Assembly: GCA_027604705.1 (NCBI GenBank)
Contig: JADHYV010000023.1
Location: 124,001-188,000, forward strand
Direction: 5' to 3'
DNA: 64,000 nucleotides
DNA from: Allomyces arbusculus
Lineage: Eukaryota; Blastocladiomycota; Blastocladiomycetes; Blastocladiales; Blastocladiaceae
The translations under genes and the position numbers were made by a program. This document shows, piece by piece, positions 10,514-21,257 of this stretch. Under the pieces are notes generated by a model. That model had not been told where the DNA came from. It did no database searches and saw only the letters and a list, made by a program, of their open reading frames with translations. Each line of letters starts with the position of its first letter. Position 1 is the stretch's first letter.

Positions 10514-12877
10514 TCACAACCCCGTCGCCTTGCCAATCTTTTGCCGCTGGATATGCTTGCGCTGAGTGGCGGTCTTGTCGCGCAGACTGGCTTTCTTCTT
10601 GGACGAGACCTTACGCGACTTGGAGACCATCGTAAATAGCTTGGTGCGGCGCTTTTCCGTGTTCGAAGTGGACTGGCCCGGCTGCTTCTTGCCCTTGCGC
10701 GACCCGTACTTTTCGCGACCTTCGCGGCCCGCGGCAATCGACGCCATGCGCTCCTCGTAATCGGATTTCGGCTTCTTGCGCAGCGGCACGAGGGAGTCCT
10801 CGTCGACAAAGTCGGTGGCTGCAGCCATGTAGGATGACGGCTCGTTGTCGGCCAAGTGCGCAGCCGCGCGCTTGCGCTTGTTCTTGCCGCCCGTCGGCTC
10901 CTGCGACTGCGTTGCGCGCAGCTGTGCCATCTTGGCGAAATCGGCGGGCGTGAGGAACTTGCGCGCTTCGATCGGCAGTCGCGCGTTCGGATCCTCGTCT
11001 TCCTCCTCGTCTTCCTCCTCGTCCTCGTCGTCGGAATCAACCTCCTCGTCCGACTCGACGTCGCTGCCGAGCGCGGCCGCATCCAGGTCGGCCTCGTTGA
11101 TGGCCTCGGGCGCCTCGTCGTCGTCGTCGTCCTCGTCCGACTCCGAGTCGCTGCTGCTATCGGACCAATCGGACAACTCGATCCCGTCTTCTGGCACGTC
11201 CATCCACTCGCCCTCGCTCGAATCCTCGTCAGACTCGACGGCCCAACCCTCCCACGCCGCATCGTCGCCATCATCCATCATTTCATCGCCCGACAACTCC
11301 TCGAGCAACTCCGCGCCCGCAACACGTGACGCGGCGACGACGCGACCAAACTCGACCGACGGCGCGTGCCCGGCCTGCATCTGCATCGCCGCCGTCTTGC
11401 CGCGCTCGTTCTTGGGCAATAAGCTCGGGTTGACTTCGCGGAAGAGACCAATTAGCGAGCGCGCCGCCATGATCACCGACTTGTCGCGGTGGTTCTTGTA
11501 CTGCACCAAGTCGGACAACAGGTCGGCGTCCATGGCGAGCGGCGCACGGGTGCAAATCTCACGAATCGCATTCAAACCGGCCGAAATGACTTCGCGCGAC
11601 GAGTGCTCGTTGACAAACTGGTCAGCGATCACACGAATCACGGGCGCGAGCACGTCCGGCGGGACCAGGTCGTGCGACGCCTGCGCGGTATACGCGAGCA
11701 ACGACGTCACGTTGCGCTGGTGCGGCTGCAGGTACTTTTGAAGGTACGTGTAAAAGGAGAGAATGAAGAGCTTGTGCGAGGCGATCAGGCGCGAAATCAA
11801 GTTGAGCAAGAGCAGCTTGGTCTCGAACGCGAAATGGCCGCCCTTCACCTGCGCAAATAGCTTTTCGGCAAACGTTTGCGGGTCGTACACGACCTGCAAC
11901 GCCGAGAATTGCACCGGCTTATCCTTCTCGGTATCCGACGACTTGACACTGCGCTTGTGCGCGGCAACCATCTTGCGCAGCTTGCGCGCGTTCGCACGCG
12001 ACTTTTTCGTGATCTTCGACGTGTGGTGCGCCTTGGTCACGTCCTGCGCGGTCACGACCGTTTCTTCGGTGTCGGAATCGGCGTCGTCGGCGCCGTCCTC
12101 GCCGTCCTTCTTGTCGGCGCCAATGAAAAAATGAACGGCCATGGTCATAATTTTCAGAATGGGCGAGAAGCAGGCCTCGGCAATGACGTTGACCGTCTTG
12201 GTATCGTTCCAAATCTGCTTCTTGTAGAGCTCAATGCAAATCTGCAGCGACTTGGACGCGGCCACGGGCGAGAAGCCCGTCGGGTCGTCGGTCGCCGTTG
12301 CCGAGGCCGCCGTTTGCGCGGCAGATGGCGGCTTGTAGCCCGGCGGTGGCGTCAGGACCGAGTAGAGCATGTTCTGAATGGCCTTGTTGAGCTTGTTGTT
12401 CTTGTGCTTCTGGTTGGCCGTCTTGATATCCTGAATGATGAACGTGTGCAGCGTCTCGCGCAGCACCTTGTCCTTGCACCGGAACAGGTGGAAAAACGGC
12501 GGCAACAACGTCTGCGAGTCGAGCACGTTCTTGTTGTGCAGCATGATCAGCGCCGAGACCAGGGCCTTGCGCAGGTCCGGGTGCATGACCGTGGCCGCGG
12601 TTTGCAACAGGGACAGGAGAGTGGTCGGCACTTTGGCCGCGTCGGGCTGCGTCGCATTGTAGCACGGGACCGTGTGCGAGATGAAGGAGAGCAGTTCGGG
12701 CAGCGACTTGTGTGGCGCGAGGTGCGGCGCGCGTGCGACAATGAGCAGTTGCGCGTCGAGGTGCCGCAGTTGTTGCAGGAACTCGGCAAGGTAGGATGGC
12801 GGGTCGCGCTTGATCAGGTTCTGCAGTTGCGGCAAGTTCGTGGCGAGCGACGCCTCACGGTTGCGTTGGCGGCCCAT
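10514..12877 (-). CDS. SDA1: SDA1 homologue, 60S ribosomal subunit biogenesis/export, 787 aa
   Basis: A nucleolar protein of pre-60S particles, needed for 60S maturation and export. The gene is one uninterrupted exon. The N-terminus (NLPQLQNLIKRDPPSYLAEF) is the NUC130/SDA1 N-terminal signature. A conserved helical core runs to about residue 520. A long acidic Asp/Glu-rich tract with several SDSESDED-like runs follows at about 540-640. The C-terminus is very basic (SKSRKVSSKKKASLRDKTAT then QRKHIQRQKIGKATGL), as in other SDA1 proteins. Length fits the fungal range. It is divergently arranged with UBA1 across about 700 bases and converges on the Obg gene. Confidence 0.95.
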   Translation of the reverse strand: MGRQRNREASLATNLPQLQNLIKRDPPSYLAEFLQQLRHLDAQLLIVARAPHLAPHKSLPELLSFISHTVPCYNATQPDAAKVPTTLLSLLQTAATVMHPDLRKALVSALIMLHNKNVLDSQTLLPPFFHLFRCKDKVLRETLHTFIIQDIKTANQKHKNNKLNKAIQNMLYSVLTPPPGYKPPSAAQTAASATATDDPTGFSPVAASKSLQICIELYKKQIWNDTKTVNVIAEACFSPILKIMTMAVHFFIGADKKDGEDGADDADSDTEETVVTAQDVTKAHHTSKITKKSRANARKLRKMVAAHKRSVKSSDTEKDKPVQFSALQVVYDPQTFAEKLFAQVKGGHFAFETKLLLLNLISRLIASHKLFILSFYTYLQKYLQPHQRNVTSLLAYTAQASHDLVPPDVLAPVIRVIADQFVNEHSSREVISAGLNAIREICTRAPLAMDADLLSDLVQYKNHRDKSVIMAARSLIGLFREVNPSLLPKNERGKTAAMQMQAGHAPSVEFGRVVAASRVAGAELLEELSGDEMMDDGDDAAWEGWAVESDEDSSEGEWMDVPEDGIELSDWSDSSSDSESDEDDDDDEAPEAINEADLDAAALGSDVESDEEVDSDDEDEEEDEEEDEDPNARLPIEARKFLTPADFAKMAQLRATQSQEPTGGKNKRKRAAAHLADNEPSSYMAAATDFVDEDSLVPLRKKPKSDYEERMASIAAGREGREKYGSRKGKKQPGQSTSNTEKRRTKLFTMVSKSRKVSSKKKASLRDKTATQRKHIQRQKIGKATGL

Positions 12878-13575
12878 GGTGTGGATTTGCGTGCAGGGCG
12901 TTGGTGAAGGTGCTCGTGCTCGACAAGGATTTGGCGATGGTGGTGGAGGTGGTGGAGCACGAAGATCAGGCGTACCGTGTACGCGGTCACGGGTCTGTGC
13001 GTGATGTGTTGTCTGCGTGCGGCCCTGGTTGCCGTAAGGAAAAGGAAATCGAAAAGTTGCTTTGGAAATCGGGTGATTTGCGGGTCACGTTGCGCTGAGA
13101 AAAGACCAGCGAATGACACACAGAGGCAGAAACGCTGACTTGGCTGACTTGATCGCTGCTGTTCAGCACGGCAGAGCAAGTGCACGCGTCGCGCGGCAAC
13201 AGCCCACCACCAAGTCTTCACCACCGCGACCTTGGTCCCTCCCCTCCCGCCGACCCACTTCACCACGCCAGAGCGACCAACGCTCGGCGCAACTGCATCA
13301 AGGCGACGCAACCAGCTGCACTCAATCAATCAGGCTCCACCATGGCGGTATGGTCGACGACCACGGCGCACTCCCGTTCCAAGACGCGTCTCGTGCTCGC
13401 ACAGCCGTTTTTCTGGATCCACCTCGCGCTCGACAATCTTCTTGCACGATATAACGCGCGGAAATGCGGCTGGAGCGGGGCGCGAGGCGCGGGGACGCCC
13501 CCCCCCTCCCCCACGAGCAGACGAGCGCCAGGACTGATCAGCACTGTTCCGAATTTCTAGGCCGCTCAAGAAAAA
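12878..13575. other. Shared upstream region of SDA1 and UBA1
   Basis: About 700 bases between two divergently transcribed housekeeping genes. No gene seen. A short C-run lies near 13500. It probably holds both promoters. Confidence 0.5.
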
Positions 13576-16500
13576 ATGGATGTGGACATGCCGGAGCAGA
13601 ACATTGACGAGGGCCTTTACTCGCGCCAAATGTACGCGTTATTGGTTTGCGCACCGCAGTCTTGCTTCGGACGCTGACGCTCGATTCTTGCACTTTAGTT
13701 ATGCGATTGGCCTCGATGCCATGAAGAAGATGGCGCTGTCCAATGTGCTAATCATTGGCATGAAGGGCCTTGGCGTTGAGATTGGTACGGCAATCCGTTC
13801 AGTGTGCTCGCGCGCGCAACCCGAGTGAGATTTAGTTCCTTACATTTGTGCAACGACTCCTTTGATTAGCCAAGAACGTGGTTCTTGCTGGTGTCAAGAG
13901 CGTCACGATCCACGACCCGGAGCCCGTCGAGATTGCCGATCTGTCGTCGCAGGTGTGTTGTCTCATTCTTTCCGCCCTTCGGAACCGCGCCGTGCTCCGG
14001 ATCCTGACCCTTTTCCTCCCCCCAACGCTAGTTCTTCCTCACGGAAAAGGACCTTGGCAAGCCGCGCGACCAGGTGACGTGCCCAAAGCTCGCCGAGCTC
14101 AACCAGTACGTTCCCGTGTCGGTGCTCGATGGCGCGCTCGAACTGTCGCGGCTCGACGACTTCCAGGTGGTCGTTGCCTCGAGCCTGCCGATGCACCGGT
14201 GCATTGAGCTCAACGACTACACGCACGCGCGCGGGATCAAGTTTATCGCGGCCGACACGCGCGGTCTCGCGGCGCTCGCTTTCTGCGACTTTGGCGACGA
14301 GTTTGAGTGCGTGGACACGACGGGCGAGGCGCCCCTGTCGGGAATGATTGCTGCCGTCTCGAACGACGCCGAGGGGGTCGTGACGTGCCTCGACGAGACG
14401 CGCCACGGGCTCGAGGACGGCGACTATGTCACGTTTGCCGAGGTCGTGGGCATGGACGCGCTCAATGGGTGCGAGCCGCGTAAGGTCAAAGTGCTCGGGC
14501 CCTACACGTTCACGATTGGCGACACGACGTCGCTCGGCACCTACGTGCGCGGCGGGATCTTCACGCAGGTCAAGATGCCGCAGACGCTCAAGTTCAAGCC
14601 GCTCTCGGCATCGATTGCTGACCCAGAGTTCCTCATGTCGGACTTTGCCAAGTTTGACGTGCCGCCACAACTGCACTCGGCGTTCATGGCCCTCTCGACA
14701 TTCTTGACCAAGAAGGGCCGCGCCCCGGCGCCGCGCAATGACCAGGAGGCCGACACGATCGTCCAGCTCGCCAAGGAGTTTGCCGCGACGATGAAGGACC
14801 CCGTTGAGATCAACGAGAAGCTCATCAAACAGTTTGCTTACCAAGCGGCAGGTGACCTGAGCCCCATGGCGGCCGTGATTGGCGGCATGGTCGCGCAGGA
14901 AGTGCTCAAGGCGTGCTCAGGCAAGTTCCACCCGATCAAGCAGTATCTTTACTTTGACTCGTTTGAATCGCTGCCGACAGGTTACGCGGTCACTGAGGCG
15001 GCGTGCGCGCCGCGCGGGTCGCGGTACGACGGCCAGATTGCTGTGTTCGGCGCCGAGTACCAGCAGCGGCTGCACGACACGCGCGAGTTTGTGGTCGGTG
15101 CCGGCGCGATTGGGTGCGAGATGCTGAAAAACTATGCGCTCATGGGCCTCGGCACCTCCGACAAGGGCCATATTTTCGTGACCGACATGGACTCGATTGA
15201 AAAGTCGAACCTGAACCGGCAGTTCCTGTTCCGCCCCTGGGACGTGTCGAAGCTCAAGTCGGAAACGGCGGCGCGCGCCGTCAAGAACATGAACCCGGCC
15301 GTGCAGATCACGACATTCACGGACCGCGTCGGCGTCGAGACCGAGTCGGTCTTCAACGACGAGTTTTGGATGGCGCTCGATGGCGTGACGAATGCGCTCG
15401 ATAACGTGGATGCGCGGCGGTACGTGGACGGGCGGTGCGTCTTCTACCGCAAGCCGCTGCTCGAGTCGGGCACGCTCGGGACCAAGGGCAACACGCAAGT
15501 GATCCTGCCCAACGTGACCGAGTCCTACTCGTCGTCGCAGGACCCGCCCGAAAAGTCGATTCCGATCTGCACGCTGAAAAACTTCCCGAACCAGATTGAG
15601 CACACGATTCAGTGGGCGCGCGACTCGTTTGAGGGCTTGTTCCGGCAGCCCGCCGAGAACGTGAACCTGTATCTGTCGACGCCCAACTTTGTCGATACGG
15701 CGCTGCGCGGGAACACGGCGCGCGAGACGCTGCTGTCGATCAAGGAGTACCTGGTGGACGCACGGCCGACGTCGTTTGAAGAGTGCGTTGCTTGGGCGCG
15801 GCACAAGTTTGAGGAGCTGTTTGTCAACAACATCAAGCAGCTGCTGCACAACTTCCCCAAGGACTCGGTCACGTCGACGGGCCAGCTGTTCTGGTCGGGC
15901 CCGAAGCGCGCGCCCGACGCGCTCGTGTTTGACGCCTCCAACGACCTGCACCTCGACTTTGTCGTCTACGCGGCCAAGCTGCACGCGTTCAACTACGGGC
16001 TCAAGGGCCAGGACGACCGCGAGTACTACCGCAAGGTTCTCAAGACAATTCACGTGCCGACGTTTGTCCCGCGCGACGGCGTCAAGATCCAGGTGCAGGA
16101 AAACGAGCAGCCGAACAACGATTCGGTGACGGCCGACCAGGACGAGCTCGATACGCTGGTTGCGGCGCTGCCCAAGCCCGCTGAGCTCGCTGGGTTCCGG
16201 CTCATGCCCGTGGATTTCGAAAAGGACGACGACTCGAACCACCACATTGACTTCATTGCCGCGTGCTCGAACCTGCGGGCCAGCAACTACAACATTGCGA
16301 TTGCCGACCGGCACAAGACTAAGTTCATTGCCGGCAAGATTATCCCGGCGATTGCGACGACGACGGCGCTCGTGACGGGTCTCGTGTGCCTCGAGCTCTA
16401 CAAGCTGCTCGATGCGCAACCCAAGCCGCTCGACCAGTATAAGAACGGGTTTGTCAACTTGGCGCTGCCCTTCTTTGGGTTCTCGGAACCGATTGCCGCG

Positions 16501-16827
16501 CCCAAGATGAAGTACAACCATGTTGAATTTACGCTGTGGGACCGGTTCGAGGTCGGCAACATGACGTTGCGCGAACTGCTCAAGCACTTCGAGACGCAGC
16601 ACAAGCTCGAGATTACCATGATGTCGTGCGGCGTCTCGATGCTCTACTCGTTCTTCATGCCCAAGAAAAAGGTCGAGGAGCGGCTCGGCATGTCGCTGCG
16701 GCAGCTGGTCGAGACGGTCGCCAAGAAGCCCGTGCCGCCGCACGCCAAGACGCTCGTGCTCGAGGTGTGCTGCAATGACGCCGAGGGCGAGGACGTGGAG
16801 GTGCCGTCGATCATCGTCAAGCTGTAA
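13576..16827 (+). CDS. UBA1: Ubiquitin-activating enzyme E1, 1006 aa
   Basis: Activates ubiquitin by ATP-dependent adenylation and thioester formation, then hands it to E2 enzymes. There are four exons: 13576-13631, 13699-13784, 13870-13952 and 14032-16827; donors are GTACGC, GTACGG and GTGTGT. Joined, the start reads [20 protein letters not shown], then [20 protein letters not shown] (inactive adenylation half) and [20 protein letters not shown]. The active adenylation domain shows [20 protein letters not shown] and [14 protein letters not shown]. The catalytic cysteine is in [20 protein letters not shown]. The C-terminal ubiquitin-fold domain ends with [10 protein letters not shown]. Length and order match eukaryotic E1. 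The three small 5' introns followed by one 2.8-kb exon are unlike the other genes here. Confidence 0.97.
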
Positions 16828-17396
16828 TTTGGGTTGTGGTTGAGGTGGGGGTCGCGTTGTGTCGCACGGGCCTGCTCCTTGTGCGCTATTCATTCTTGGA
16901 GTCTGTTTTCAATTTGAATCATGTTCTTTGGGAAGCAAGTCATGATCCTTCAGCAGGATTGCATCAGATCTGACATGTTCTTCTGCGGCAGGAGTGGCAA
17001 ATAGCACCTATGAGGTGGTTGTTGTTCTAGTCAGTGGCAGTGGTCGAAAGCTGAGCCAGACCGCGTGCGTTGCGGCGAGGGCAACATGACGGTCCAGCAG
17101 TCACAGTCATGGTGGCAGTAGCCGCAAACAGGGGACGGAAGAGAAGTTGGCAGGAAAAAAAGGACCCAAAGACTTTGACACCCGTTCTCTCTTTGCTCCC
17201 GTCGCGCCCGTCCTGCACGGCCACCAGGAGGAGATCATTAAGGCTGGGAACTATCGGCACTGCCCAGGAATCGAACCGAACTCACACGCCATGCGACCCG
17301 TCGCAGTGCCAATGCAGTGGGCCTAGGTCGGTATTCATATCACATTGTGACAAGCAAAGAACGCAGCAAGAGATTTATTGAACAACAAACGGTTTC
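16828..17396. other. Intergenic stretch between UBA1 and lipase A
   Basis: Lies between two convergent 3' ends. No protein gene seen. It contains a tRNA-like 55-nt hairpin on the minus strand (17256-17310; see findings). Confidence 0.4.
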
Positions 17397-20300
17397 TCAT
17401 TCACTCTGCCCCGGCGCGGGTTTCCCAGCGCAGCTCGCGATGAGCGTGCGCAGCGTGTTGCTCCACTACATGGTGAATGAGCTCATGTTAGCCGCTCGGT
17501 CGCACCCATCCCATCCGCCAACGAACCTATTGACAAGTACCATGTGACAGTCGTGCGGCGCGTCGCGTTGATAACACGGCATCGGTACGAGGCCCGACAC
17601 TTGCTCATCGATCATGCAGATTGGATCGCGCGATGGCACGACGTTGATGGCCCACTGCGCGAGCGCTTCGATCGACGTGTCGTAGTTTTTGTAGCTCTTG
17701 CCCAGCCCGGGACTTGATACGGTCACAGCTTGCATCCCGAGTCGCGAACCGACGATTTGCGCAATCCCGCCGCCCAAACTGGAGCGATGAAATGGTCATG
17801 TGTGAGTGCTTTCAGTGCCAAACAAACTAACCCACCCCCACCTCCCCACTTTCGCAATTGAAACGCACCTGTGGCCCGTCAAGTACACGGTTCGGCCCGG
17901 CTCGCCCTTGGTAATGTTCTCTACCACATACCGCTCGACGCCGCGCACGTACAAAAAGCTTGAGAACACGACATTGCGCGCGAGGAATGCCACGAGCGAC
18001 GCCGTTACGTCGCGCGGCCAGATCGCAGCAAACGTGCCGAGGTACGTCGACGCCGTGATAAATAAGGGTGTGCTCCACATGTGTACGCTTTCCCATACTT
18101 CCCCCATATTCGCCGTGCCGCGGATCGCGACCACGCTCACGTTCGGTGCGCTCGAGAATCGAAACTCGCGAAACCGGACCGCCGAGTCCGCTGGCGACTC
18201 GTACCAAATCTCGGCGCCCTGCAGCGCCGGGTTCTGGTGAACAAGTGTCAGCGCGGCCGACGCAGTGGGCTTGTACATGGCGCCCGCGAGTGTGATGAAA
18301 TCCACGAGCGAGTACCGGCCATCAAACTTGAATTGACAGAACGTGTATGGCTGCGTCACGTTGCGAAATTCGAAATGGTCCGTATCGACCGGAACAGCGC
18401 GCAACTTGCCGACCGTGAACCCGATCGACATTGAGAGGGCCATGGCGGCGACGATCAAGCCAATCACGACCTTCGCTTGAGCGCGTGCACAGCGCAGCCT
18501 GCGGACGGTCATGAAAAGGACACCGTTCTGGGCCGGGCCGCCCGTCCAAAATGCCTTGCTGTCGCGCAGGTCGAACGACGTGTACGTCAGGACGAGCACG
18601 GCCATACTTAGGAGCCCGGTGTGCTGATGGACTACCAGCACGGCAAAAACGAGCTTGCCGGTAAACGACACGACGAGCATCAGCGCGGCAATCCGATGCG
18701 AGATGCGTGTCGCCAGTAGCGCCACGTCCATGAGAAAATAGCACACGGCAAATGCGGTGAGGTACCCGAACGTTGCAGCGGAATCGGCAGTAGTGTGTTG
18801 ATCGCTCCATTTCTGGGCCACGTCTTCGAGCGATGTGTTGGTAGGTGTGGTCGGATCGTGGATACCCGTCTTATCGATCAACGCGAGTCCAGTCAAGCCG
18901 AAAGCGAGAGCCACGGCGCGGACGATGCATACGACGACTGGCTCGAACCAGCGCTGCCCGGTGTAATAGCCCGTAGGCGACCGCGCTTGTCTTTTGCTGC
19001 TCATAGTCGAGGACTTGTTCGTGCTGCAGAATCTGGTTGGCAGGCAGCGCCATACGAACGAGCGCAATCGGAACACGAGCAACACTGCCATGGCGCTACC
19101 GATAGAGATGGACGTCGGTACCGCACCCTGCGCGACAAGAGACCATGAGGATTGGTGAATGAGAGGTGGACAGCGGTGATGCATTGGATGCTGCAACATA
19201 CCTGTGTTGGCGAAACGAAGCACATCACCAACGTGACCACGAGCGTCCGCAGAACCTGCTCGACGAGCGAATCAAAAATGTTGAGCCGCGTGTCTTGGCC
19301 TGTCGAGGCTACGTAAATTGCTCGGCGGCGATCCGGATTCAACGATCCCTTCCACATGAGCGCGACAAACGACAGACATCGCACGAAACGGCAATGGACG
19401 TTGACGGACACGACATTGACGCTGGCGGCTAATTGAAAACGTTGACTCAGTTACAGTGTTGTTCACCAAAGGAATTCAGAAGAACGCAGTGTACTCGCAA
19501 CAATGACGACCGGTAGATATGGCACCCTTGCGAGCCACCCCTCGACGGTGACCAACAAAACCGACAATATCACAACGGCGATCACCATTATGGCGGTCAA
19601 GAACAGGGCGCGAATGCGACTCCTGATGTGATCACTTTCCTGGGCCGAAATCCGCACTGCTTCTTGCGTCGAAATCCGCACTGCCCCGGGCAGCATCAGA
19701 GTGGTCGTGGCCGCGCTGCGGAGCGTGTCAAATCGACTGACGTGCGTCGCGCTCTGGTCCTTGTCGTCAAACGACAAATCGGACAGCGACAGCAGGTCGG
19801 TTTTCGACACATTCGGCACGCTTGCGCCCACCTGCGTCGACAGGGTCGATGACAGCAATGGAGAAGACCAACAAGTTGGCGACGACGACGCACACTCGTC
19901 GTGCACGAGGGCCGTGGCCGTCCCAGCGTGGCTCTGGCGTGCGTCAATCAAGTGCACAATCCGCTCGACACATCGGTCGACAATGAATTGAGCGCGTCGG
20001 ATCGCATTCATCAAGTAGAAGACAAGCGGGTGGAGAGCAACGCGCGTTTCATCGTCAGGTCGGAGCACGGCGGAATCACCGTCATTCATGCAGTTGGGTG
20101 TTCGCGCGCCCGTCAAGTTGCCCGCATCGACGTTTGGCCGCGTCGACTGCGCCGCCCAAATCCAAATGGCAAGTCGTGCCGCCGTCCGAATCCACGTCCG
20201 CAACAACGCCAAAATCAGGAACGCGTAGAACGTGCCCGCGACAAGCACGAGCCAGGTGAGCGGGCCGACCCTGACCTGCGTTTTCGTATAACCGAGCGAT

Positions 20301-20587
20301 ACGAGCACACAGAGCAGGATCGTGACAAGCAACCCTATTCCACCAAATAGCGCAAAGGACGCAACCGTCTTGACGGCGAGGTTCCGGACTCCAGCTTGGC
20401 AGAAAGGTGCGCGGATGTGCGGGCCCACGGCGTGCTCGGTGCCTGGCAAATGCAAGTACGGCAAGTCGCAGTTGTTGGTGTCGCTGCTCGGGTTCACTTT
20501 CTGGTGGCCACAGGCGGGCGACTGGTACGTCGACGTGGGCATCGAGGTTGGGATCAAGTCATCGGATGTGGTCGTTGGTGGAAACAT
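17397..20587 (-). CDS. Multi-transmembrane class 3 lipase, paralogue A, 961 aa
   Basis: Exons (minus): 20587-19495, 19428-19202, 19127-17869, 17778-17541 and 17465-17397; all joins keep frame. The N-terminus is Ser/Thr/Pro-rich and cytosolic-looking. Several hydrophobic segments follow (for example FALFGGIGLLVTILLCVLVS and GPLTWLVLVAGTFYAFLIL), then more around residues 400-650. The C-terminal part is a Lipase_3 domain: ITLAGAMYKP, VSVVAIRGTANM, and the nucleophile elbow TGHSLGGGIAQ, completed only by splicing (CAC AG + T TTG). A likely catalytic Asp is in PSRDPICMID and His in APHDCHM. It probably hydrolyses a membrane acyl lipid, by analogy with membrane-embedded diacylglycerol lipases; substrate unknown. 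Paralogue B lies directly upstream on the same strand. Confidence 0.85.
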
Positions 20588-21257
20588 GGCAGCGAACGAT
20601 AGTGTACTCCGGCTTCACGACGGTGGAGATGCTTGGACAGAGTCGCTGACCAACATGATGAGGGCAGAAGGGGGGCAAAGGATCATCATTCAAGGGTGGC
20701 ACGGGCTCTAGCCAGAACTTCATCTTGGCGGAGCCGCTGCCAGTCCCTGGCTTTGAAGCAGCGCATGGAAAAATGACGTTGACCCTGCCATATCTTTTGC
20801 CTGCGGTTGCGGTTTGCGGTTCTGCCGTCGGTTCTTCAGCACCAGCCCTCATGCAAAAAGAGGCTGGCATCAACCGTCGAGGTTTATGCCTGACAGAGAG
20901 CAAGGTGGCGATCGTGCCAAATGGCCAAAGAGAGTCATTCTCCACCTGTGGCTGGCACCTGGGTCACCATGATGGCGAAGATGTTGGCCATTCAACTGTA
21001 GGTCACTGCGGGACCATGGTCACAGTGAGACGCGAAAGTATTCCCACGCAGCAGCGCGCCGACTGCAATCTCGATATGGTGCACAAGCAAGTGGTCTATT
21101 CTCTGCGTAACGGACAGAGGGAAGAGACAGAAACAAAGCGGGAGCGTGGGCAATAGCGCCAAACGGTTCAACTACGCAAGGAGGCACGACACAAAACGAC
21201 CGAGGAAAAGCAAAAAAAAGAAAATCAAAACGGGCAAAGCAGTAAACTGGCCGCAAA
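20588..21257. other. Spacer between the tandem lipase genes
   Basis: About 670 bases upstream of lipase A and downstream of lipase B. No gene seen; presumed promoter of A and terminator of B. Confidence 0.4.

Noticed and set aside
14917-16893. 658-codon open frame antisense to UBA1
   Set aside because: It mirrors the strongly supported UBA1 coding sequence and has an Arg/Val-rich composition typical of antisense frames in GC-rich genes.
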